Of a stretch of 32,957 nucleotides of DNA, positions 16,035 to 23,448 are shown piece by piece. How positions within the stretch are numbered: position 1 is the first letter of the stretch; every line of letters starts with the position of its first letter. The DNA lies in assembly GCA_910585895.1 (NCBI GenBank), contig CAJUHY010000007.1, positions 1-32,957 on the forward strand. Direction: 5' to 3'. Source of the stretch: an uncultured Lachnospiraceae bacterium (GTDB taxonomy: Bacteria; Bacillota; Clostridia; Lachnospirales; Lachnospiraceae). Below the pieces are notes generated by a model. It was given only the letters and a program-made list of their open reading frames with translations. It was not told the origin of the DNA and made no database searches. The position numbers and the translations under genes were made by a program.

Positions 16035-17312
16035 ATGTTACTACTTATTCAGAATGGGACGGTAATCAATCCGGCAGATCAGACAGAGACGGCGGCAGAT
16101 GTGCTTGTGGAGGATGGAATTATTAAGAAGATTGCCCCCAAGCAGAAGGTGAAGGCGGACCGCGTTGTAGATGCGACAGGCTGTTATGTCATGCCGGGAT
16201 TTATTGACATGCATGTACATCTGCGTGACCCGGGGCAGGAGCATAAGGAGACTGTGGAGACTGGCGCTAAGGCGGCAGCATGCGGCGGCTTTACCACCAT
16301 TGTTGCCATGCCGAATACGAAACCGGTTGTGGACAATGCGGATGTGGTGCATTATGTTCACAATAAGGCGAGCGATGTGCGTCTGATTAATATCCTGCAG
16401 ACCGGGGCAGTCACCAAGGGGCAACGGGGGGAAGAATTGTCTGATATTGAAGCGATGGTTGAGGCGGGGATTCCGGCGCTCAGTGAGGATGGCAAGACTG
16501 TGATGAATTCCCAGCTTTACCGCGAGGCAATGACGCTTGCCGTTAAGTATGACATTCCGGTGCTCGCGCACTGTGAAGATTCTAATATGGTTAGAAATGG
16601 CGTGGTAAATGCGGACAAGACCATGAAGAAGATGGGATTTGCAGGGATTTCCAATGCCGTGGAGGACGTAATTGTAGCGCGTGATATTATGCTTGCCAAG
16701 GATACCGGAGCAGCTTTGCATCTTTGCCATTGTTCCACCAGGGACAGTGTACGGATGATAGAGCTGGCCAAGAATGAGGGAATCCGTGTGACAGCGGAAG
16801 TATGCCCGCACCATTTCTCCCTCACCAGTGCGGATATTCCGGCAGATGATGCCAACTACAAAATGAATCCGCCGCTGAGGAGCAAAGCGGATGTGGAGGC
16901 ATTGCGCAAGGGATTGAAGGATGGCATCATTGATGTGATTGCCACAGACCATGCACCCCACACGCCTATAGAGAAAGGCTTGGGCATCAAGAAAGCGCCG
17001 TTTGGCATTGTGGGATTGGAGACGGCGGCCTCTATCACAATGACTGAATTGGTCGATAAAGGTTATCTGACGATTATGCAGATGGCGGAGAAGATGAGTT
17101 ATAATCCGGCGAAAATTTTAGGGCTGGATAAAGGTGCGGTGGAAGAAGGGAAGGCGGCAGACCTTGTAGTTTTCCATCCTAAGAAACAGTATGTGATTGA
17201 CCCGGCTGAGTTTAAATCGAAAGGGCGCAATACGCCTTTTGCAGGAAAGAAAGTAAAAGGGATGGTCATGGCGACTATCGCCAATGGCAGAGTGTTGTAT
17301 GAGAGGACATAG
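16035..17312 (+). CDS. pyrC: Dihydroorotase
   Basis: Cyclises carbamoyl-aspartate to dihydroorotate in de novo UMP synthesis. The 425 residues match the class I (long) type. The zinc-binding HVHLRDPGQ has His60 and His62. The active-site Asp305 lies in ATDHAPHT. The C terminus has the amidohydrolase pattern GKAADLVVF. AAAGGG precedes ATG 16035. First gene of a tight pyrC-pyrF-pyrK-pyrD unit; pyrF begins 2 bases after the stop. Confidence 0.97.
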   Translation: MLLLIQNGTVINPADQTETAADVLVEDGIIKKIAPKQKVKADRVVDATGCYVMPGFIDMHVHLRDPGQEHKETVETGAKAAACGGFTTIVAMPNTKPVVDNADVVHYVHNKASDVRLINILQTGAVTKGQRGEELSDIEAMVEAGIPALSEDGKTVMNSQLYREAMTLAVKYDIPVLAHCEDSNMVRNGVVNADKTMKKMGFAGISNAVEDVIVARDIMLAKDTGAALHLCHCSTRDSVRMIELAKNEGIRVTAEVCPHHFSLTSADIPADDANYKMNPPLRSKADVEALRKGLKDGIIDVIATDHAPHTPIEKGLGIKKAPFGIVGLETAASITMTELVDKGYLTIMQMAEKMSYNPAKILGLDKGAVEEGKAADLVVFHPKKQYVIDPAEFKSKGRNTPFAGKKVKGMVMATIANGRVLYERT

Positions 17313-17314
17313 AG

Positions 17315-18244
17315 ATGATTGACAAATTAATTGAGAAAATTAAAAAGACCCATGCGCCGATTGTCGTGGGATTAGACCCCATGATGAATTATATTCCAGA
17401 GCATATCCAGAAGAAAGCTTTTGCGGAGTACGGCGAGACTCTGGAAGGAGCTGCGGAGGCAATCTGGCAGTTCAATAAGGAGATTGTGGACCATACCTAT
17501 GATTTGATTCCGGCAGTGAAGCCGCAGATTGCCATGTATGAGCAGTTTGGCATTCCCGGGCTTATATCATTTCAGAAGACGGTTGATTATTGCCGGCAAA
17601 AAGATTTGGTTGTAATCGGTGATATTAAGCGTGGGGATATTGGTTCTACTTCGGCAGCTTACGCAGCTGGTCATATAGGAACCGTAAAGGTGGGCAGCAA
17701 AGAGTATATGCCTTTTGGAGAAGATTTTGTGACAGTTAATCCCTATCTGGGCACGGACGGCGTAAAGCCGTTTATAGATGTGTGTAAGCAGCAGAAGAAG
17801 GGGCTGTTCATTCTGGTCAAGACTTCCAATCCTTCCAGCGGTGAATTTCAGGACAGGCTGATTGACGGCAGACCGCTCTATGAACTGGTAGGGGAGAAAG
17901 TGGCAGAGTGGGGCAGGGACTGTATGGGTGAAAGTTACAGCTATATTGGGGCTGTAGTGGGCGCGACCTACCCTGAGATGGGCAAGATTCTGCGCAAGAT
18001 TATGCCTAAGAGTTTTATCCTGGTGCCGGGTTATGGTGCACAGGGCGGAAAAGGCGCGGACCTGGTGCATTTCTTTAACGACGATGGATTGGGCGCTATC
18101 GTCAATTCTTCCAGGGGCATAATTGCGGCATATAAGCAGGAAGAGTATGCGCAATTCGGGGAAGAACATTTTGCAGAAGCTTCCAGGGCAGCCGTGAAAG
18201 CAATGGCGGAAGATATCGACAGTGCACTTAAGAGGAATAAATAA
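17315..18244 (+). CDS. pyrF: Orotidine 5'-phosphate decarboxylase (subfamily 2)
   Basis: Decarboxylates OMP to UMP, the last pathway step. At 309 residues it is the long subfamily 2 form. The catalytic network is in GDIKRGDIGST (Asp103, Lys105, Asp108), with VVGLDPMM near the N terminus and LVPGYGAQGG near the phosphate-binding end. GAGAGG upstream overlaps the end of pyrC, so translation is probably coupled. The next gene, pyrK, follows after 22 bases. Confidence 0.96.
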   Translation: MIDKLIEKIKKTHAPIVVGLDPMMNYIPEHIQKKAFAEYGETLEGAAEAIWQFNKEIVDHTYDLIPAVKPQIAMYEQFGIPGLISFQKTVDYCRQKDLVVIGDIKRGDIGSTSAAYAAGHIGTVKVGSKEYMPFGEDFVTVNPYLGTDGVKPFIDVCKQQKKGLFILVKTSNPSSGEFQDRLIDGRPLYELVGEKVAEWGRDCMGESYSYIGAVVGATYPEMGKILRKIMPKSFILVPGYGAQGGKGADLVHFFNDDGLGAIVNSSRGIIAAYKQEEYAQFGEEHFAEASRAAVKAMAEDIDSALKRNK

Positions 18245-18266
18245 GTAAAAGGATTAGGAGAAGAGT

Positions 18267-19034
18267 ATGGCGGATAAATTTAAGGAACAGGCAGTAATCA
18301 TCCGGCAGGAAGAAATTTCCTATGGGATTTACAGCATGTGGCTGAAGACAGATAAGATTGCCGGTCATGCAAAGCCCGGGCAGTTTATTTCCATCTATTG
18401 CCATGAGGGAAGCCGGCTGCTGCCAAGACCTATCAGTATTTGCGAAATTGACCGGGCAGACCAGGCGCTGCGCATAGTATACCGTGTGCAGGGCAGGGGG
18501 ACGGAGGAATTTTCCAAGATGCGCACCGGGGGAAGCGTGGATATTGTGGGTCCTCTGGGAAATGGTTTTCCCCTCAAAGAGAAAAAGGCATTTCTCATCG
18601 GGGGCGGAATCGGCATACCGCCGATGCTGCAGCTTGCCAAGGAACTCAAATGTGAGAAACAGATGATATTAGGTTATCAGGATTCCCTGTTCCTGCAGGA
18701 GGAATTTAAGCGGCTGGGCAATCCCTATGTGGCGACTGAGGACGGAAGTTACGGTACAGAAGGGAATGTCATGGATGCCATTCGTGAGAATGGACTTGAT
18801 GCGGAAATAATCTATGCCTGCGGACCACTGCCGATGCTGCGGGCGGTCAAAGAATATGCCAGAGAGAAAAATATGGAATGTTGGGTTTCACTGGAAGAGC
18901 GGATGGCATGTGGGATTGGCGCTTGTCTGGGATGTGTCTGCAAGTCCAAAGAGCGGGACGGACATACGAATGTGAACAGCAAACGAATCTGTAAGGAAGG
19001 TCCGGTATTTCGTGCAGAGGAGGTGGATTTCTGA
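18267..19034 (+). CDS. pyrK: Dihydroorotate dehydrogenase electron-transfer subunit
   Basis: FAD and [2Fe-2S] subunit that passes electrons from PyrD to NAD+. The 255 residues contain a ferredoxin-reductase fold: the FAD-binding RLLPRPISI, a glycine-rich GGGIGIPPMLQLAKEL and CGPLPMLRAVKEYA. The iron-sulphur cysteines are C215, C220, C223 (CGIGACLGC) and C242. AGGAG precedes ATG 18267. The TGA stop overlaps the pyrD ATG (TGATG), typical of tightly paired PyrK/PyrD subunits. Confidence 0.97.
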   Translation: MADKFKEQAVIIRQEEISYGIYSMWLKTDKIAGHAKPGQFISIYCHEGSRLLPRPISICEIDRADQALRIVYRVQGRGTEEFSKMRTGGSVDIVGPLGNGFPLKEKKAFLIGGGIGIPPMLQLAKELKCEKQMILGYQDSLFLQEEFKRLGNPYVATEDGSYGTEGNVMDAIRENGLDAEIIYACGPLPMLRAVKEYAREKNMECWVSLEERMACGIGACLGCVCKSKERDGHTNVNSKRICKEGPVFRAEEVDF

Positions 19035-19936
19035 TGAATACCAAGGTAAGTTTAGCAGGAGTGACATTCAAGAACCCGGTTATGACAGCATCGGGAACGT
19101 TTGGTTCCGGTAAGGAATTTTCAGAGTTTGTTGATTTGAGTAAGCTGGGCGCCGTGGTCACCAAGGGGGTTGCCAACGCACCCTGGACAGGAAATCCTAC
19201 TCCGAGAATTGCAGAAACTTATGGAGGAATGCTTAACGCTGTTGGTCTGCAGAATCCTGGCATCGACATGTTTGTGGAGCGCGATATTCCTTTTCTGGCG
19301 AAATATGATACCAGAATAGTGGTAAATGTCTGCGGCAGAACCGTGCAGGATTATTGTGAGGTAGTGGAACGGCTTGCTTCTCAGCCGGTAGATATGTTGG
19401 AAATCAATATTTCCTGCCCGAACGTGGAGGAGGGAGGTATTGCTTTCGGACAGAGTGCGAAGTCCATAGAGGGTATCACAAAAGAGGTAAAGCGACATGC
19501 AAAGCAGCCAATTATTATGAAGCTGAGCCCCAATGTGACAGATATTGCGGAGATGGCGAAAGCGGCAGAGGCGGGAGGGGCGGATGTGTTGTCCTTAATC
19601 AATACGATTACCGGCATGAAGATTGATATCCGCAGCCGTAAATTTGCCCTTGCCAATAAGACCGGAGGTCTGTCAGGACCGGCTATCCATCCCATTGCGG
19701 TGCGCATGGTCTATCAGGCGGCGCAGGCAGTGAATATCCCCATCATCGGCATGGGCGGTATCCTGACCGCAGAGGACGCCATTGAGATGATGCTGGCGGG
19801 AGCAAGCGCAATAGCTGTGGGGACGGCGAATTTCCGCAATCCGCAGGTGACGATGGAGATTGTGCAGGGTATCTGCGAATATATGGAGGAATACAGCGTG
19901 GAAGATATCAGTGAATTAATTGGGGCTGTAGGGTAA
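19034..19936 (+). CDS. pyrD: Dihydroorotate dehydrogenase catalytic subunit, class 1B
   Basis: Cytoplasmic FMN enzyme oxidising dihydroorotate to orotate, working with PyrK and NAD+. The 300 residues form a TIM barrel. The catalytic base Cys128 in INISCPNV marks class 1 (class 2 has Ser). GLSGPAIHPIAVRMV and the phosphate-binding GMGGI are present. It starts on the last base of the pyrK stop. The operon ends with a strong terminator 36 bases downstream. Confidence 0.97.
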   Translation: MNTKVSLAGVTFKNPVMTASGTFGSGKEFSEFVDLSKLGAVVTKGVANAPWTGNPTPRIAETYGGMLNAVGLQNPGIDMFVERDIPFLAKYDTRIVVNVCGRTVQDYCEVVERLASQPVDMLEINISCPNVEEGGIAFGQSAKSIEGITKEVKRHAKQPIIMKLSPNVTDIAEMAKAAEAGGADVLSLINTITGMKIDIRSRKFALANKTGGLSGPAIHPIAVRMVYQAAQAVNIPIIGMGGILTAEDAIEMMLAGASAIAVGTANFRNPQVTMEIVQGICEYMEEYSVEDISELIGAVG

Positions 19937-19972
19937 AGAGGATTTAAAAGTCAGAATTATAATGTAAAGAGG

Positions 19973-20009
19973 AATCCGCTATACGAGGGAAAAGTATAGC
20001 GGATTTTTT
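19973..20009 (+). terminator. Terminator of the pyr operon
   Basis: AATCCGCTATAC (19973-19984) pairs perfectly with GTATAGCGGATT (19994-20005) around a nine-base loop, followed by Ts to 20009. A textbook intrinsic terminator. Confidence 0.93.
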
Positions 20010-20113
20010 CTAACAGGAAAGATTTTGTCACGTTAAAACAACCGTAATCGGCGTGTCAAAGTGTGCAAGAGAATCAGTATCATTAATTAGGTAAACTCAA
20101 ATTGATTTAAAAA

Positions 20114-20142
20114 TTGACAAAAAAGTGTAAAAATGGTATATC
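20114..20142 (+). promoter_or_regulatory. Predicted promoter of the multi-span chemoreceptor gene
   Basis: TTGACA (20114-20119), a 17-base spacer, then TATATC (20137-20142) with TGG directly before it as an extended -10. A second AT-rich -10-like TATAAT (20153-20158) lacks a matched -35. The 211-base gap from the pyr terminator to the gene holds nothing else recognised. Confidence 0.55.
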
Positions 20143-20220
20143 TGATATTATATATAATAGAAGGCTTTTATTTATTATCTTACATTGTTCAAATATTTAC
20201 ATTTTAGGAGGTTGCTGATT

Positions 20221-21765
20221 ATGAACAAGAAAAGAACGTCTGTTGAAGTTTACTTATCTACAGTATTTAAATGGGGGCTTATTATATTAGTAAGCGCTTG
20301 TATGTGTGCTACAGTCATGTTTAATACAGAAAAAATCTTTGGTTTATATCCGGCAGTGCCATGGCTTGCGACAATTGGTTTGGGTATCATGGATGTAATA
20401 TTTTTTGTGACAGCAATTATTATTATAAAAACATCATTTGATAGTGACGGGTATTTAAAGGAGGGCAGATTAAGGGTTGGCAAAATCTTTTCCGTAGTTA
20501 TATTAGTTCTGCAATGGAATTATCTATTATATATGCTTCCGTCAAGAACATTTTGGGGATTTTTGTTCTTTTTCCTGATTTTGATAGCATTCTTTTTAGA
20601 TATTAAACTGCTGTTGGGAGGCGGTTTAGCCTGTATGGTTTCTTTGTTTATAGGCTGGGTTATAAAAGGTACGGACCTTCTTCCCGTCAAGGATGAATTA
20701 TTCCTGGCAGATGTTATTATGTGTTTGGTTGCATTAGCGTTATCGTTAACCGGATTAATTATTTTTATATTTTTTGTTGCGCATTTTTTAGTAAATGCTA
20801 AGAAAGATGAGCTGGAAAAAAATAATGAACATGTCACCAGTATCTTTGTAACCGTGCGGGAACTGTCAGAAAAATTACACACGGCAGGGGCGGCTCTCTC
20901 ACAGATTTCCGGTAATGAAAGCGCATCTGCGCAAAAACTTGCAGCTACAAGCGAACAATTAGCGGCCGGAAGCAATCTGTTAAGCGCCAAGACAGATGAA
21001 AGCATGGCTAATCTCAGCGAATTAAATAAATGGGAAGACGTTGTTGCCGAAAATGTAGAAAAGGTGGAGGATACTTCCAAAAATCTCTTAGATAAATCAA
21101 AACAGAATGAGAAGTTGCTCAATGATTTATCTATCATCAACAGCGAAGTATTTCAATCCATGAATGCCACAACCAGCATAACGGAAAAATTATCAGAAGC
21201 AGTTCAGGAAATAGGAGTAACTTTAAATCTTATTAATGATATTTCGTCATCTACTGATTTGTTGGCATTAAATGCTTCTATTGAAGCTGCACGCGCCGGA
21301 GAAGCAGGAAAAGGTTTTGCCGTTGTTGCAACGGAAGTTGGTAATCTCGCTAATAATACGCAGGCCTCTTTAAAAGATGTCCAGGCGGTTATTGAGCGGG
21401 TACAGCAAAATGTAGTAGACATTACTGCCCAGGTAGAAGAAAATTCTGCAAAATTAGGAAAGCAAAATGAGTTTTTTGTGAATGTTTTTAACGGAATAAA
21501 AGATATGACGGATTTGCTGAATGTGTCTGTGGACGCCGTTAAAGCCATGGGAGATGCACACAGAGAGCAGTCAGAAGTTATTAAGAATACGGTACTGATT
21601 AATCAGGATATTGCGGAAAGTATTAGAAATGAAAATGAGCAGTTTAGTTCAATAAGCGTAATGGCTGAAAGCAATGCCGGTGATACAGCGGAGGTTGCGG
21701 CACAGGCCAATACGATTAATGATATGGTTAACAAGATGACTTTGCTTCTTAATAAAGATGAATAA
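20221..21765 (+). CDS. Methyl-accepting chemotaxis protein with a polytopic membrane sensor
   Basis: A 514-residue receptor whose first 205 residues are about six hydrophobic spans with very short loops, instead of the usual two spans around an extracellular sensor. No HAMP domain is obvious. A coiled coil leads to the signalling domain with SSTDLLALNASIEAARAGEAG, which matches the conserved tip. The start is ATG 20221, nine bases after AGGAGG, rather than an upstream in-frame ATG at 20185. The gene is visibly richer in A and T (many TTA, AAA, ATT codons) than the flanking pyr and gltB-like genes, which hints at a different origin. The next gene follows in 29 bases with no terminator, so the two may share a transcript. 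The membrane-embedded N terminus could sense a lipid-soluble or membrane-state signal; the ligand is unknown. Confidence 0.88.
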   Translation: MNKKRTSVEVYLSTVFKWGLIILVSACMCATVMFNTEKIFGLYPAVPWLATIGLGIMDVIFFVTAIIIIKTSFDSDGYLKEGRLRVGKIFSVVILVLQWNYLLYMLPSRTFWGFLFFFLILIAFFLDIKLLLGGGLACMVSLFIGWVIKGTDLLPVKDELFLADVIMCLVALALSLTGLIIFIFFVAHFLVNAKKDELEKNNEHVTSIFVTVRELSEKLHTAGAALSQISGNESASAQKLAATSEQLAAGSNLLSAKTDESMANLSELNKWEDVVAENVEKVEDTSKNLLDKSKQNEKLLNDLSIINSEVFQSMNATTSITEKLSEAVQEIGVTLNLINDISSSTDLLALNASIEAARAGEAGKGFAVVATEVGNLANNTQASLKDVQAVIERVQQNVVDITAQVEENSAKLGKQNEFFVNVFNGIKDMTDLLNVSVDAVKAMGDAHREQSEVIKNTVLINQDIAESIRNENEQFSSISVMAESNAGDTAEVAAQANTINDMVNKMTLLLNKDE

Positions 21766-21794
21766 ATGTATTATGAGAGAGAAAGGAGAAGCGT

Positions 21795-23201
21795 ATGAAG
21801 AAATTTGTCTGTAGTGTCTGCGGTTATATCCATGAAGGGGAGAGCGCACCTGAGAAGTGCCCTATCTGCCACCAGCCGCAGGAGAAATTCAAGGAGGAGC
21901 CCTTAGGGGACAACGTGGTCAGTACGATGAACTTGGTCAGTGGCAAAGCCGAAGAACAGGAGAATGTATCCGCGATGGAATTGAGTTATGATAAACAATT
22001 CTACCGCAGCGATGCTTCCTGCCGTTACATGGAAGAGATTCACCAGATGGCAGTTACCGGTAAGACTATCAGCGGCGCGATGGGGACGAAGATGGCAATG
22101 CCGTCCTGGGATGATATTCTGCTGTTGGGAGCACAGCTGAACCCGCCGCCCCTTGATGAGGGCGAGCCGGTAAGCACGATGACAGTGATTGGAAAACATG
22201 CCAAGAAGCCGATGATACTGGACAGTCCGGTGTATATTTCCCATATGTCGTTCGGCGCATTGTCCAAGGAAATCAAAGTCGCTCTGGCAAAAGGCTCAGC
22301 GATGGCTCGCACGGCCATGTGCAGCGGGGAGGGCGGAATCCTGCCGGAGGAGCGGGCAGCCTCCTACAAATACATATTTGAGTACATTCCTAATAAGTAT
22401 AGTGTGACGGATGAAAACCTGCGCAGCGCCGATGCCATTGAAATTAAAATTGGGCAGGGAACGAAGCCCGGCATGGGCGGACATCTGCCAGGAGAGAAGG
22501 TGACGGCGGAGATTGCTGAGCTGCGCGGTAAAAAGCAGGGCGAGGATGTCCAGAGTCCCAGTAAATTCCCGGAGCTTAATTCCAAGGAAGATTTGAAAGA
22601 CATGGTAACTATGCTGCGGAACCGTTCTGACGGAAGGCCGGTTGGTATAAAGATTGCTGCCGGGCGTATTGAGCGGGATTTGGAATTCTGTGTCTATGCG
22701 GAGCCGGATTTCATTACCATTGACGGCAGGGGCGGCGCAACCGGTTCAAGCCCATTTTTCCTGCGCGAGGCGACCTCTGTTCCTACAGTCTATGCCTTGT
22801 ACCGGGCACGGAAATATCTGGATGTAGTTCATTCTGATATTTCGCTAGTGATTACCGGCGGCTTGCGTGTGTCTGCGGATGTGGCAAAAGCGCTTGCCAT
22901 GGGTGCGGATGCCGTGGCAGTGGCAAGCGCAGCCTTAATAGCAGCGGCCTGCCAGCAGTACCGTATCTGCGGTTCGGGTAATTGTCCGGTAGGTATTGCC
23001 ACGCAGGATCCACAGCTGAGAGAACGGCTGAAAGTGGAACAGGCATCAAAGCGTGTGGCAAATTATCTCAATGTGACGCGCGAGGAGCTGAAAACTTTTG
23101 CAAGGATAACAGGTCACAGTTGTGTGCATGACCTGAGTGTGGATGACTTGGTGACTTTAAACAGGGAGATTTCAGAACATACCAATATTCCCCATGCATA
23201 A
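21795..23201 (+). CDS. Rubredoxin-like / glutamate synthase FMN-domain fusion protein
   Basis: A 468-residue flavoprotein. Residues 1-30 form a rubredoxin-type metal knuckle pair (CSVCGYIHEGESAPEKCPIC, Cys 6, 9, 22 and 25). The rest is the FMN-binding domain of glutamate synthase: GEGGILPEE, KPGMGGHLPG, TIDGRGGATGSSPFF and a Cys-rich CQQYRICGSGNCPVG expected to hold a [3Fe-4S] cluster. The glutaminase domain of full GltB is absent, so ammonia or glutamine handling must come from a partner, or the protein is a related oxidoreductase. Single-gene fusions like this occur in anaerobes; the physiological reaction is not settled. Preceded by GAAAGGAG and probably co-transcribed with the upstream receptor. 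Confidence 0.88.
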   Translation: MKKFVCSVCGYIHEGESAPEKCPICHQPQEKFKEEPLGDNVVSTMNLVSGKAEEQENVSAMELSYDKQFYRSDASCRYMEEIHQMAVTGKTISGAMGTKMAMPSWDDILLLGAQLNPPPLDEGEPVSTMTVIGKHAKKPMILDSPVYISHMSFGALSKEIKVALAKGSAMARTAMCSGEGGILPEERAASYKYIFEYIPNKYSVTDENLRSADAIEIKIGQGTKPGMGGHLPGEKVTAEIAELRGKKQGEDVQSPSKFPELNSKEDLKDMVTMLRNRSDGRPVGIKIAAGRIERDLEFCVYAEPDFITIDGRGGATGSSPFFLREATSVPTVYALYRARKYLDVVHSDISLVITGGLRVSADVAKALAMGADAVAVASAALIAAACQQYRICGSGNCPVGIATQDPQLRERLKVEQASKRVANYLNVTREELKTFARITGHSCVHDLSVDDLVTLNREISEHTNIPHA

Positions 23202-23240
23202 GGAAATGACTTAGTGCAGCAGAAATTTTACAGATTATTA

Positions 23241-23298
23241 AAAAACAGTGTGAATTATCTTCTTTTACTAAAAAAGAAGAGTTTTGCACTGTTTTTTT
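23241..23298 (+). terminator. Terminator after the glutamate synthase-like gene
   Basis: AAAAACAGTG (23241-23250) pairs with CACTGTTTTT (from 23287), with an inner CTTCTTT/AAAGAAG stem between, and ends in a seven-T run. A two-tier intrinsic terminator. Confidence 0.85.
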
Positions 23299-23324
23299 AT
23301 TTATTTTAACTATGGGAATTTACT

Positions 23325-23402
23325 AAAAATGTTAAAAACTAAAGAATTATTGATAATAAAGGATAAAAAACTTTAGTTTGTGGGGGTGAATTCAGATATT
23401 AT
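23325..23402 (+). promoter_or_regulatory. Bipartite upstream element of the GH127 gene, shared with GH43
   Basis: Box 1 is 23325-23343 (AAAAATGTTAAAAACTAAA). Box 2 is 23374-23390 (TAGTTTGTGGGGGTGAA). The same two boxes precede the GH43 gene at 29107 and 29156 with the same 30-base gap. AAACTAAAG (23336-23344) and CTTTAGTTT (23371-23379) form a nine-base inverted repeat. A TATTAT (23397-23402) sits 17 bases after TAGTTT and could be the -10. TAGTTT is a poor -35, which suggests activation by a bound regulator. Confidence 0.6.
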
Positions 23403-23448
23403 ATACAATACAATAGTTTTATATATTATAAAGAGAGAAGGAGTGAAT

